22,974 bases of DNA from a virus. Within the stretch, counting starts at the first letter, position 1. Every line of letters starts with the position of its first letter. The translations under genes and the position numbers were made by a program. The DNA is taken from IMG/VR virus record IMGVR_UViG_3300044956_000810, positions 1 through 22,974 of that record. One strand, written 5' to 3'. Shown in pieces: positions 1 to 7,263 of the stretch. The notes under the pieces are model-generated. The model was not told the origin of the DNA, did no database searches, and was given only the letters and a program-made list of their open reading frames with translations.

Positions 1-650
1 TCTGACAGTTTGTATAGGCCGTGTTGTTTGATTGCGGATTGTTCTAATTCGCTTAGAGCACGTTCTCTACGAGCCCAATTAGAAGTAGAATAGTCAGCAT
101 AACCACCTTTGGTGGTCTTGACAATTTTGAAGTCAAGACCACGAACATAGTCAGTAGGCAGCTCTTCAATCTCACTATCCATGAGAGCGTTTTTAACAAT
201 GTTAAAAATCTGACTGCCAATAATAAACCTACGAATAGGATTATCTGGAATCTTATCTTCAACTAATTTTGTATCCACTACGAAACCCTGGAACAGATAT
301 GATTTTTTCTTCCAATACTTACGACCCATGTCTTCAAAATTTTTGTCCTTAAACCAAGGACGAACTTCTGTAAGAACTGGACATGATTCATTCCACATTT
401 CCATACAGGGAACTTGTACTTGCATGAGTTTAGAATTATTTTCATCTTTTATTCCAGCAAAGGGCAATTTAATCATTGCTCGTTCAATCCAAAAAAAGGT
501 ATTATTAGGATCACCGTCGGGTATAAAACGAACTGTAGTAGTTGTTCCTTCTTGTATATTCCAGTGAGGAAAAATTTGATTATCACCGGACAAAATAGTT
601 TGTTGTGTAGACTGCTGAAGTTTCGCACGAATCTCTGCCAAAGTTGCCAT
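1..650 (-). CDS. 32: Single-stranded DNA-binding protein, T4 gp32-like (3' part outside window)
   Basis: The frame is open from ATG at 650 to the window edge, giving 216 residues without the C-terminus. It binds and protects ssDNA during phage replication, recombination and repair. The N-terminus MATLAEIRAKLQ is followed by an OB-fold-like core: FPHWNI (27-32), VRFIPDGDPNNTFFWIER (40-57), a Cys pair at 82 and 90, EVRPWFKD (95-102), and a basic/aromatic stretch GRKYWKKKSYLFQGF (109-123). This block order is the one I know from gp32 proteins of aquatic T4-like phages. T4 gp32 has a zinc site with one His and three Cys; only two Cys are visible here, so zinc binding is uncertain. The start has a strong ribosome site (AAAGGAG) eight bases upstream. 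The gene is preceded by a host-type promoter and a leader hairpin. It is the only gene in the window with such a promoter, which fits expression before the late genes. Confidence 0.92.
   Translation of the reverse strand, partial: MATLAEIRAKLQQSTQQTILSGDNQIFPHWNIQEGTTTTVRFIPDGDPNNTFFWIERAMIKLPFAGIKDENNSKLMQVQVPCMEMWNESCPVLTEVRPWFKDKNFEDMGRKYWKKKSYLFQGFVVDTKLVEDKIPDNPIRRFIIGSQIFNIVKNALMDSEIEELPTDYVRGLDFKIVKTTKGGYADYSTSNWARRERALSELEQSAIKQHGLYKLS
102..142. repeat. Two overlapping inverted repeats within gp32
   Basis: GTGGTCTTGAC (112-122) and GTCAAGACCAC (132-142) form a perfect 11-bp stem with a 9-nt loop. ACCACC (102-107) and GGTGGT (111-116) form a second, overlapping 6-bp stem with a 3-nt loop, so the two folds exclude each other. 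Confidence 0.85.
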
Positions 651-691
651 AATGTTTCTCCTTTATGTTAATGCCTTTGTATTTGCCATTT

Positions 692-715
692 CTTATTAGT
701 CAATGGACTAATAAG
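692..715 (-). promoter_or_regulatory. Hairpin in the gp32 leader
   Basis: A perfect 10-bp inverted repeat (arms CTTATTAGTC at 692-701 and GACTAATAAG at 706-715) has a 4-nt loop. It lies in the predicted gp32 leader, about 10 nt after the likely transcription start and 41 nt before the ATG. No T-run follows on either strand, so it does not look like a terminator. T4 gp32 is known to repress its own translation through a structured leader; a similar role here is inference. Confidence 0.5.
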
Positions 716-732
716 GAAAAGTACGTACATGG

Positions 733-761
733 ATAATACGTATTTGTATAAAGTTTGTCAA
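733..761 (-). promoter_or_regulatory. Host sigma-70 type promoter for gp32
   Basis: On the minus strand, TTGACA (756-761) and TATTAT (733-738) are separated by exactly 17 bp. The -35 matches the bacterial consensus at 6 of 6 positions and the -10 at 5 of 6. The start would be near 726, giving a leader of about 75 nt to the gp32 ATG. It is the only such near-consensus promoter I noticed in an intergenic region here. Confidence 0.75.
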
Positions 762-784
762 TCTAAATCGAGTAATAAAATAGG

Positions 785-3232
785 TTATTTTGCCAATCCT
801 GCTAATTTTCTCATAATGTCAAAATCTTCGTCATACTTGTTGTACTGTTTTCTGATCTGATCCATTTTTTCTTCGCCCGCACCGCTTTGTGCTGCTCTAC
901 GTAGTTTATCCATGCCCTGTTTACCGTATTTTTCATAACCTTTAGCATGACGGCTCATGGCTTCTATGGCTGCGTCATCTTGTGCTTTATTTTGGTAACC
1001 ATATTCCTGTTCTAGCCTATCAACTATATGACTTTGTATTTCCTCAAAATCATTGTCATGATGTAATCTGTATTCGTCGGCAATAGAATCATACATATTT
1101 TGAAGTTGATTTCTAATTTCATCACCCAATTTACCCATCATTCCATCGTAGATCATATCATAGGCATCGTCCCCGCTAAGAGCAATTTTTGATAAAATTG
1201 TATCTGCTGAGTCTTCCAAAACCTCATCTTCACCGAATCTTGATCTATAAGAGTTCGGATTCATACTGTTGCGACTACCAATTACCCTATGGCCCTCACC
1301 TGCTAGTAGTAAATCATACATCATTTTAATAACTGCCATTGGTTTTTTTAAAGTATCAAGATGATTATAGAACCAACTGATTTTTTCAGGTTTCATTCTG
1401 CGAATAGATTTGCCTTTTATTAATTCTTTAGCCTGTGCCTTTAGGGTTTCAAAATCTTTTATTTGTTCTAATCTTTTAATATCGTCAATAGTGAAATTAT
1501 CTTCTTTACCATCATTGGGGCCTTCCTTCATTTCTTTCTCACCCATTATAGAATGGCCGCTATGTCGCTGTGACCATTCTTGGGTAAGCTTGGCCATGAA
1601 TTTTTCTGCTAATGAGCGAGCATGTTGTCCTGCTTTTTCTCCAAACTTTTCTGATATTGCCTTCTCAACATCAATAGCTATGCCTTCTTCTCCTCTAAAT
1701 GGTCCAACATAAGGGTTATCTCTGTTGTAAAAACTTTTGACAATTTTAGCTACTTCACCTATCATTGCTTTTATATCGCTATCTTCTGCAACAGGTTGTT
1801 CTGGAGCTGGTTTGGCTGTTGGTGCTGCTGCTGGTTCTTCAGGGACTTGGAAAATATCTAATAAACCTGGAAATTTATCTTGATTTTCTGGTTTTTGGGC
1901 CCAAGGCATTATTACATTTTGAATAGGATCTGCACTAGGATTAATTCTTGCTTGATCTTTGAGATTGTCTGTGAGTTCGGGACTTTCGACGCCGTATTCG
2001 CTGAAGAAACGCACTACCTCGTCCACTGCTATTTCATCACTAAGTGTAAATGGTTGTGGAAGTTCCTGGAGAGCCTGTGCTAATTTTGCCGCATCGAATT
2101 CCATACTGGCGGCGTCTTCTGCCCACTCTGCGAATGCCTGATCTAATTTGCCTGGAGGGAGGGTTTCACTGACGGATTCTTGTGCCTGTTCTTCTACTTG
2201 ATCTGTTTCACTGAAATATGATTCTAAATTTACCTTGTTGGCCTCACTCATTATGCGATGTAGTAAGGGAAAGTATTGACTGAGTTCTTCTTGATAATTT
2301 TTCTGTGTGAATTTTGCCTTGTAGTCTTCCATAGTAACGGCATCTAATTCAGCCTGTAGTCCGTCATCTTCTGTAGCTGTAAATTCTGAGATCCATGATT
2401 CATAATGTGGACGCTTGCTCAAAATTTCAATCTGTGCCTTTAATTCTTGTAATCGGCCTACGGCCCTTTCTGTTATACCCAATGCATCATCGTGTAGAGT
2501 AGCGCCCCTTATAGTCTTTTGAAATTCTGCCAGTTGAGCAATTTCTTCGCTCATACTTATAATGGCTTTGCCTGCTGGATCATGTGGAGCACCACCGTGA
2601 TCAACATGCTGAGCCATGGCAAATGCGCCTGCGGGATGAATGAAAGGATACTTGAATCTTTCACCATCTCTATTCTGTATAAAAATTGCCTTGATGTTTT
2701 TACGTTGGCTGCGAGCACCTGGGAATTTTTCTTCTACAGGCTTGTTGTGTCTAATTATAACTTCTGTGCGTCCCTTGACAGCACGACTGGTTTTGGAACT
2801 GCTACGACCGTTCCAGCGTCCTTCTGCTATGTTTGGCATATTTTCTTCCTTGGGGCCTTGCGTGGCTGCTAAATGTTGAAAATCGTTTTTATCTAAATTG
2901 GTCTTAGTTATATCTCTTGTATCAAATCTCAATAATCTACGCATAGCAAAATAGCGCATCTCTTTGAGAAACATATACCATAATTTCTTGCCTATTATGT
3001 CTTGTCCTTCAGTTATACCTTGACTATAGTATACTTTTAGACTGCCTAAGTCATTTATACTAATACTAACACGACCTAGATCCACGCCTTCACGAACAAA
3101 GTCAAAATCAAAAAATCTTGCTTCTGCTGGATCTATGGTAACAGCGCCTGTTTCGTCTCCCATTTCTAAATTGCTGAAACGACTACGAACTTTATCAAAT
3201 AGGTCTTGGCTAATAATTTGAATAGGTTTCAT
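785..3232 (-). CDS. Large conserved phage protein of unknown function (815 aa)
   Basis: I do not recognise a named family, although the N-terminal part resembles hypothetical proteins of aquatic T4-like phages. Residues 1-110 look like a compact domain (SISINDLGSLKVYYSQG, then WYMFLKEMRYFAMRRLLRFD). A basic stretch follows at about 145-205 with many Arg and Lys (RSSSKTSRAVKGRTEVIIR). The middle is acidic and helical. A Pro/Ala/Glu-rich linker lies near 470-490 and divides it from a charged helical C-terminal half ending MRKLAGLAK. There is no signal peptide or membrane segment. It starts 12 nt after the gp17 stop, with a late-promoter core six bases before the ATG and no Shine-Dalgarno sequence. 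The position downstream of gp17 and the late promoter suggest a late role, perhaps in the virion, but this is inference. No catalytic motif was seen. Confidence 0.85.
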   Translation of the reverse strand: MKPIQIISQDLFDKVRSRFSNLEMGDETGAVTIDPAEARFFDFDFVREGVDLGRVSISINDLGSLKVYYSQGITEGQDIIGKKLWYMFLKEMRYFAMRRLLRFDTRDITKTNLDKNDFQHLAATQGPKEENMPNIAEGRWNGRSSSKTSRAVKGRTEVIIRHNKPVEEKFPGARSQRKNIKAIFIQNRDGERFKYPFIHPAGAFAMAQHVDHGGAPHDPAGKAIISMSEEIAQLAEFQKTIRGATLHDDALGITERAVGRLQELKAQIEILSKRPHYESWISEFTATEDDGLQAELDAVTMEDYKAKFTQKNYQEELSQYFPLLHRIMSEANKVNLESYFSETDQVEEQAQESVSETLPPGKLDQAFAEWAEDAASMEFDAAKLAQALQELPQPFTLSDEIAVDEVVRFFSEYGVESPELTDNLKDQARINPSADPIQNVIMPWAQKPENQDKFPGLLDIFQVPEEPAAAPTAKPAPEQPVAEDSDIKAMIGEVAKIVKSFYNRDNPYVGPFRGEEGIAIDVEKAISEKFGEKAGQHARSLAEKFMAKLTQEWSQRHSGHSIMGEKEMKEGPNDGKEDNFTIDDIKRLEQIKDFETLKAQAKELIKGKSIRRMKPEKISWFYNHLDTLKKPMAVIKMMYDLLLAGEGHRVIGSRNSMNPNSYRSRFGEDEVLEDSADTILSKIALSGDDAYDMIYDGMMGKLGDEIRNQLQNMYDSIADEYRLHHDNDFEEIQSHIVDRLEQEYGYQNKAQDDAAIEAMSRHAKGYEKYGKQGMDKLRRAAQSGAGEEKMDQIRKQYNKYDEDFDIMRKLAGLAK

Positions 3233-3238
3233 AATGTA

Positions 3239-3246
3239 TATTTATT
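3239..3246 (-). promoter_or_regulatory. T4-type late promoter, AATAAATA
   Basis: The octamer matches the T4 late consensus TATAAATA at 7 of 8 positions. It overlaps the gp17 stop codon (3245-3247). The core ends 6 nt before the ATG of the 815-aa gene, so the predicted transcript has a leader of about one base. Confidence 0.6.
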
Positions 3247-5266
3247 AGTGTGTGATGTAAATGGGCATGGGCATAATCCACTCATCTTCTCGTTCTTCAC
3301 GCATTTTATCATAGATTGAAGGATCCCACTCTTGTAGCATCATTATCATACGTAGTGCTAACAGCATACTACTGACTAAATCATCAGTCGAACCTGTCTT
3401 ACCTGAAAAACTAATACCTTTGGCTACGTAGGTTTTTAATTCGCTTATTAAAGGTTTACTATAGATTTTTAGCTTATCACTTTCTATTAGGTACTTCAAT
3501 TTGGCACAGATTGATATTTTGGCAGAGTGTGTAGTATTAAATCCTTTGCGGAATCTACGAATGTGTCCTTTTTTTATAGGTTCACTTAAGAAAAGTCCGG
3601 GAATAGTTTCTTCACCTATTTCTGTAATAGCCACCAGTGCTGCCTCACCTACAGCATTGTTTTCAATACTAAAATATAAGTTTGCTTGACTTCCTTGTTT
3701 CGCACACTCGTCATTGATATAATTGCAGATATCTCTTAGTATGCGTGCTTGACCTTGTATAGTTGTTAAATTATGCTGCCATTCTCCCGTTTGTTCAAAA
3801 CTTGGAATCTCTAAAATTTGTATAGCGGCAGGGTCTCCTCCTGTTCCAAGACTTGGATCTAAAGCAACAATATAAGTAGCTGTTGGTTTTATTTTTTTAT
3901 ACCAGCGGCATTGACCCATCTTCATATAGGGTTCTTTGCCTTCCAAATTAGCTAATTTTAAGCTGTTTATCAGTGTTTCATCAAAGACCAAAAATTCGCA
4001 GTTAGAAACTAATAAACCGTTGGCAAAAAATCTATGATTTTTTCCTACATTATATAGATCATATACTATTGCGATTCGATTGGTATCTTTTATACTGATA
4101 ACCATTTCTGTTCCAGAGGACGTTATAATTTTATGGTTAAGTGTTAGGTCCTTGGCAGATACTCTTCCCATTCCTTCTATAAAAAATTCATGGTCGTGTG
4201 TGGTTTCTATTTCTTGAGTTTCAGTTTGTACTTTAATAGTAGGTCTTTGACCTTTCCTGATAAGCCCGTCAAAATTGTTCCATCCTGAATCAGTCATAAC
4301 CTGCAGGTTAAGATTATTTTTTAAGTATTCTTCCACGAACAAATCCTTCCCCAACATTATCAATTCTAAATCAAATACGGTCAATAATTTTATATCGCCA
4401 TTGGGAAATTTAATTTTTAATTTGCTTTCCCCAGTTATACATTCATGCTCACGCTTGAATCGTTCTTCTCCAATACTTGCTCGCTCTATAGCAGCCCATT
4501 TTTCATCTCGTTCAGGATGTTCGCTCCAATGTGCTCTAAAAGGAAAGAAGCCGTTTCTTCCCAGTTTTGTTGAATTGCCGTGTTCGTCAAATCTATAGCT
4601 AGCATCTTTCCATATAAGAGCGAATTGATCTTCATCTGAGTTAGGAGTTGATGTTAATATAGCCTTTCCACCTGTGGCCAATGTAGGACGTATTGAAGTC
4701 CAAAATTCCGCAGCAATGCTAGGTTCTACAAAGGCAAACTCGTCAGCATACAATAAAGAGATACTCATACCACGTCCGGTAGTTTCTGTAGTTGTTTGTG
4801 CTACTATACGACTGCCGTTGTCAAATTCAATACTTTGTTTATTATAACTTGTGACACCGCATCTGATATGATCAGGACACAACTCATAAGAATATCTAAT
4901 ACGCTGCATAATTTCCTGCGCACCGGTATATTTGTGTGCCGCTACCAATATTGTGCTGTCAGGTATGAACATAGCAAACCATAATAGATATCCTGCTGCT
5001 GTAGTGGTTTTACCCGTTTGGCGAGGTAGTAGGTTGATATTGAACCTGTGATTATGATAACTATCAACTAAACGTTTTTGATAGGGATATGCGTTATACT
5101 TGAGCTTACCACGAACAGGGTGCTGAATATAGAAAAAATTACTAAGAAAATAATGTGGTCCATTAGTTTTATCCTGACAGGCCAACAGATTATCTATCTG
5201 CTCTTCTGTCCATTTTTGCTGAACATTAGCATTTTTAACTAATTTGTAATCCTTAGGAATTGCCAT
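3245..5266 (-). CDS. 17: Terminase large subunit gp17 (packaging ATPase/nuclease), interrupted by an intein
   Basis: This is the motor that drives DNA into the prohead and cuts concatemers. The ATPase domain shows Walker A PRQTGKTT (81-88), Walker B LLYADE (171-176, acids D175 and E176) and a TSTPN coupling motif (205-209). The RNase H-like nuclease domain follows with acid D470 in VALDPS, E535 in SIENN and D628/D629 in TDDLVSS. Residues 276-422 are an in-frame mini-intein; removing it rejoins REHE to CEFL and leaves a 526-residue protein, slightly shorter than T4 gp17 (about 610). The ATG is chosen because a late-promoter core lies four bases upstream and a terminator lies just before that; there is no Shine-Dalgarno sequence. 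Unlike in T4, gp16 is not adjacent: two other genes lie between them. Confidence 0.97.
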   Translation of the reverse strand: MAIPKDYKLVKNANVQQKWTEEQIDNLLACQDKTNGPHYFLSNFFYIQHPVRGKLKYNAYPYQKRLVDSYHNHRFNINLLPRQTGKTTTAAGYLLWFAMFIPDSTILVAAHKYTGAQEIMQRIRYSYELCPDHIRCGVTSYNKQSIEFDNGSRIVAQTTTETTGRGMSISLLYADEFAFVEPSIAAEFWTSIRPTLATGGKAILTSTPNSDEDQFALIWKDASYRFDEHGNSTKLGRNGFFPFRAHWSEHPERDEKWAAIERASIGEERFKREHECITGESKLKIKFPNGDIKLLTVFDLELIMLGKDLFVEEYLKNNLNLQVMTDSGWNNFDGLIRKGQRPTIKVQTETQEIETTHDHEFFIEGMGRVSAKDLTLNHKIITSSGTEMVISIKDTNRIAIVYDLYNVGKNHRFFANGLLVSNCEFLVFDETLINSLKLANLEGKEPYMKMGQCRWYKKIKPTATYIVALDPSLGTGGDPAAIQILEIPSFEQTGEWQHNLTTIQGQARILRDICNYINDECAKQGSQANLYFSIENNAVGEAALVAITEIGEETIPGLFLSEPIKKGHIRRFRKGFNTTHSAKISICAKLKYLIESDKLKIYSKPLISELKTYVAKGISFSGKTGSTDDLVSSMLLALRMIMMLQEWDPSIYDKMREEREDEWIMPMPIYITH
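4001..4441 (-). other. Mini-intein inside gp17 (147 aa)
   Basis: The intein runs from Cys1 (codon 4441-4439) to Asn147 (4003-4001), with Cys as the first downstream extein residue. Block A is CITGESKLKI. Block B has Thr81 and His84 in TTHDHEFF. A GRVSAKDLTLNHKI stretch precedes block F, YDLYNVGKNHRFFANGLLVSN in two parts (YDLYNVGKNH and RFFANGLLVSN). No homing-endonuclease domain fits in the short space, so this is a mini-intein. The usual penultimate His of block G is Ser146. Insertion is at the end of the ATPase domain, before CEFLVF. The Cys1, block B His, block F, terminal Asn and Cys+1 are all present, so splicing is expected; this is inference. Confidence 0.93.
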
Positions 5267-5270
5267 ATTT

Positions 5271-5278
5271 TATTTACG
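5271..5278 (-). promoter_or_regulatory. T4-type late promoter, CGTAAATA, before gp17
   Basis: The octamer matches TATAAATA at 6 of 8 positions. The TAAATA core ends four bases before the gp17 ATG, and the box begins just after the T-run of the terminator at 5283-5305. The predicted start would fall at the ATG itself. Confidence 0.55.
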
Positions 5279-5305
5279 AAAAAAATAGCCCCAACGGGGC
5301 TATTT
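5276..5305 (-). terminator. Intrinsic terminator after the 286-aa gene
   Basis: A perfect 10-bp stem (AAATAGCCCC at 5283-5292, GGGGCTATTT at 5296-5305) with a 3-nt loop is followed on the minus strand by a run of seven T. It lies 16 bp past the stop of the 286-aa gene and is the GC-rich hairpin plus T-run expected of a Rho-independent terminator. Confidence 0.88.
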
Positions 5306-5321
5306 AATACATCAATGCAAT

Positions 5322-6182
5322 TTATTCACCTACAAATTTGCGATACTCTGCAAATAAGTCCTTTTCCACTTGCTCCATAGTTTTGGTATAGGGGTTGCCG
5401 CCACCATTTACCTTGTTTACTTCATTCCCACCTTTGGAATTGAGATCATTACCAGTTGGAATCATACTGGCATATCCTGATGTTTTAGGAGATGGTTCAT
5501 TATCGTATTCTTTTACATCAGCTTGATTATCGCCTAAGTTTAATTTATCTATCATACTACGCATCATTGTGGGCTCGTTCATTTTCATGTCATCTACACC
5601 ATTTGTATCAACTTCTGCGGGTGGATGTGCATTTGCTGCTGGTTCTCCTATGCTCGTATTACTATCTGGTGATTGTTGCCCTTTTCCTGCAAGTGTCATT
5701 ATATCACGCAGCATGGCACTTAATTCATCACCGCTATCTGCAGAAATATTAATGCTAGCAGGAGTATGATTATCATGCATCCTAGTAATTGAAGGTATCA
5801 TTCCACATTCTTCTATGCCTTCTTTGGCCATTCGAATGACTTCCGCCACACCATGCAGTGCTATCTTGTTACCAGGAATATCACCTTTCATCTTAATAAC
5901 ACTTTTAGCATCGTGACCTTTAGCAATTCGTTTGGCATCAGCATCATCTTTGGCGGTAAAACGCTTTACTTTTCCATTTGATAGCATCATTTCATACTTT
6001 TGTGTTTTACCTTCTTCAGAACCTTCTGCTCCTTCTTGCTGTACACTTTCTTCATGCTTCTGATGATACTTTTCAGCATCAACATTTTTACTTTCATTAT
6101 TCAGCACAGGAACATCACTCATGACACGTGGGTCACTCCTATCAAGTTCTGCTAATCTTTTTAACACATCTAGCATTTGCAT
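5322..6182 (-). CDS. Conserved phage protein of unknown function (286 aa)
   Basis: I do not recognise a named family. The sequence has a short helical N-terminus (MLDVLKRLAELDRSDPR), an acidic Glu/Gln-rich linker (about 35-60), a compact central part (KYEMMLSNGKVKRFTAKDDADAK onward in shorter pieces, about 62-130, including GNKIALHGVAEVIRMAKEG), a segment PASINISADSGDELSAMLRD (about 141-160), and a low-complexity Asn/Gly-rich C-terminal half ending in a helix with KFVGE. The gene begins 2 nt after the stop of the 189-aa gene, so the two are probably translated in succession; a weak AAGGAAA site precedes the ATG. It is followed by the strong terminator at 5276-5305. Its place between gp16 and gp17 and its disordered composition would fit a minor head or assembly protein, but this is inference only. 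Confidence 0.8.
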   Translation of the reverse strand: MQMLDVLKRLAELDRSDPRVMSDVPVLNNESKNVDAEKYHQKHEESVQQEGAEGSEEGKTQKYEMMLSNGKVKRFTAKDDADAKRIAKGHDAKSVIKMKGDIPGNKIALHGVAEVIRMAKEGIEECGMIPSITRMHDNHTPASINISADSGDELSAMLRDIMTLAGKGQQSPDSNTSIGEPAANAHPPAEVDTNGVDDMKMNEPTMMRSMIDKLNLGDNQADVKEYDNEPSPKTSGYASMIPTGNDLNSKGGNEVNKVNGGGNPYTKTMEQVEKDLFAEYRKFVGE

Positions 6183-6184
6183 GG

Positions 6185-6754
6185 TTATTTCCTTATTGGA
6201 CTTTGAGTGTTAGCAGGTGAATCTGTATTAAATTTAGCATCACCTTCATTAGGTCTTTGCTCACCGCGCTCTTTGCGTTGTAGTCTTAGAATATCATTTA
6301 GCTCTTTAACAAATCCACTATTATATTTGTCGCCATAGTAATCTTCAAATTTGGCATTTGGTGCTTCTTTGTAATGAGGGTCGTCAAGTAAAGCACCTTT
6401 ACGTTTAGTTTTTGGAGTTTGATATTCTTCACTTGGTTCACCTGGTCTTTTTACCACAACGTGCCCTCTATTAATTTTTAAACTTTGAGCTAGGTATTCT
6501 GTAAGTTCATGTTGTGTACTAGGATAGTCTAGGCTAACTTCATAAATGTTTACTTCCATATTTTTAATGTTTGGAAAATCTAAAGGAAGGTGTTGTATTG
6601 GAGTTTTTCCTATTTTTTTAAAGCTATTGGTTACAAACCTATCTAAGCTAGATTTCAGAATATTTTCCTGCTCATTGGTCATTTCTCCTGCGATCTTGAT
6701 CTTAAAATTATATCGCTTTTGGCTTTCTGCAAGGTATTCAGTAAAGGTTTTCAT
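6185..6754 (-). CDS. Putative head-associated protein with a capsid-targeting-like N-terminus (189 aa)
   Basis: The N-terminus MKTFTEYLAES closely follows the T4 capsid-targeting peptide MKTYQEFIAEA of internal head proteins, which the prohead protease gp21 cuts after residue 10 (I/L-x-E then a small residue). The same position here reads L-A-E then S. Residues 12-110 form a probable alpha/beta domain (RYNFKIKIAGEM, then NMEVNIYEVSLDYPST); the rest is charged and likely flexible, ending in SPANTQSPIRK. The function is unknown. If the peptide works as in T4, the protein would be packaged into the prohead and trimmed. The gene overlaps the end of gp16 in the sense that its late-promoter core includes the gp16 stop, and it is followed 2 nt later by the 286-aa gene. 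The ATG is 5 nt after TAAATA with no Shine-Dalgarno sequence. Confidence 0.82.
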   Translation of the reverse strand: MKTFTEYLAESQKRYNFKIKIAGEMTNEQENILKSSLDRFVTNSFKKIGKTPIQHLPLDFPNIKNMEVNIYEVSLDYPSTQHELTEYLAQSLKINRGHVVVKRPGEPSEEYQTPKTKRKGALLDDPHYKEAPNAKFEDYYGDKYNSGFVKELNDILRLQRKERGEQRPNEGDAKFNTDSPANTQSPIRK

Positions 6755-6758
6755 GATA

Positions 6759-7238
6759 TTATTTATTCATATTCTTAAGTTTTTCTAGCAGACTATTTCT
6801 ATCACTGATAATATAACCTTGTGCTTCAATTGGTTTATCTTCTTCCGAACTATGCTTCTTATCAATAGCAAGTTTTTTTAATTGAAGCTCTACCATTTTT
6901 AGTTTTTTATCTATTTTAGCACTTTTTGCCTGTATGGCAGCATTCATCATATTTGCTGCTACTTCAAACATTTTAGAACCATATCTAACTTCTACATTCA
7001 TTCCTAAATCCATTAGATCGTCATAAGCCTGTTCTGCCTTTGCCGCAAGTGCATCTAATTCAGCATCTGCCATGTCGCCCAATCCTTTTACCCTTGGTAA
7101 TGCAGAGGAAATTTTATCAAATTCCTCTAATTTTCCTTGTAAGTTTATTGTAGGAGGTAATTTTGCAATAGCTTCGGGTGACAGGTATTTTTCATCTGAA
7201 GATTTTAAATCTAAAACTTGTTCAAGCTTTTTAGTCAT
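6759..7238 (-). CDS. 16: Terminase small subunit, T4 gp16-like
   Basis: At 159 residues it is the size of T4 gp16 (164). gp16 recognises and regulates packaging with gp17. The central region (about 60-125) is a pair of long helices with the pattern AAKAEQAYDDLMDLGMNV, GSKMFEVAANMMNAAIQAKS, KIDKKLKMVELQLKKL. This resembles the coiled oligomerisation core of T4 gp16, including the phrase MFEVAANMM near the hairpin turn. The N-terminus carries a short LPPTINL segment and the C-terminus ends in ISDRNSLLEKLKNMNK, like the extended arms of the family. It lies 25 nt after gp4. No clear Shine-Dalgarno sequence is visible upstream of the ATG (AT-rich). Two genes separate it from gp17, unlike in T4. 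The assignment rests on helix pattern, size and context rather than on strong sequence identity. Confidence 0.8.
   Translation of the reverse strand: MTKKLEQVLDLKSSDEKYLSPEAIAKLPPTINLQGKLEEFDKISSALPRVKGLGDMADAELDALAAKAEQAYDDLMDLGMNVEVRYGSKMFEVAANMMNAAIQAKSAKIDKKLKMVELQLKKLAIDKKHSSEEDKPIEAQGYIISDRNSLLEKLKNMNK
6760..6767 (-). promoter_or_regulatory. T4-type late promoter, AATAAATA, before the 189-aa gene
   Basis: The octamer matches TATAAATA at 7 of 8 positions and overlaps the last codons of gp16 (Asn-Lys-stop). TAAATA is followed by 5 nt and then ATG, so the T4 late start rule places +1 on the A of the ATG. Because it lies inside coding sequence it could be chance, but the geometry repeats elsewhere. 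Confidence 0.45.
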
Positions 7239-7263
7239 AATTTTTGATATAAAAAAAATTTAC

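Noticed and set aside
53-262. 69-codon minus-strand frame with hydrophobic start
   Set aside because: It lies wholly inside gp32 in another frame; the gp32 frame has clear family blocks.
5492-5769. Plus-strand frames within the 286-aa gene
   Set aside because: They have no ribosome site, no family pattern and are antisense to a coupled operon gene.
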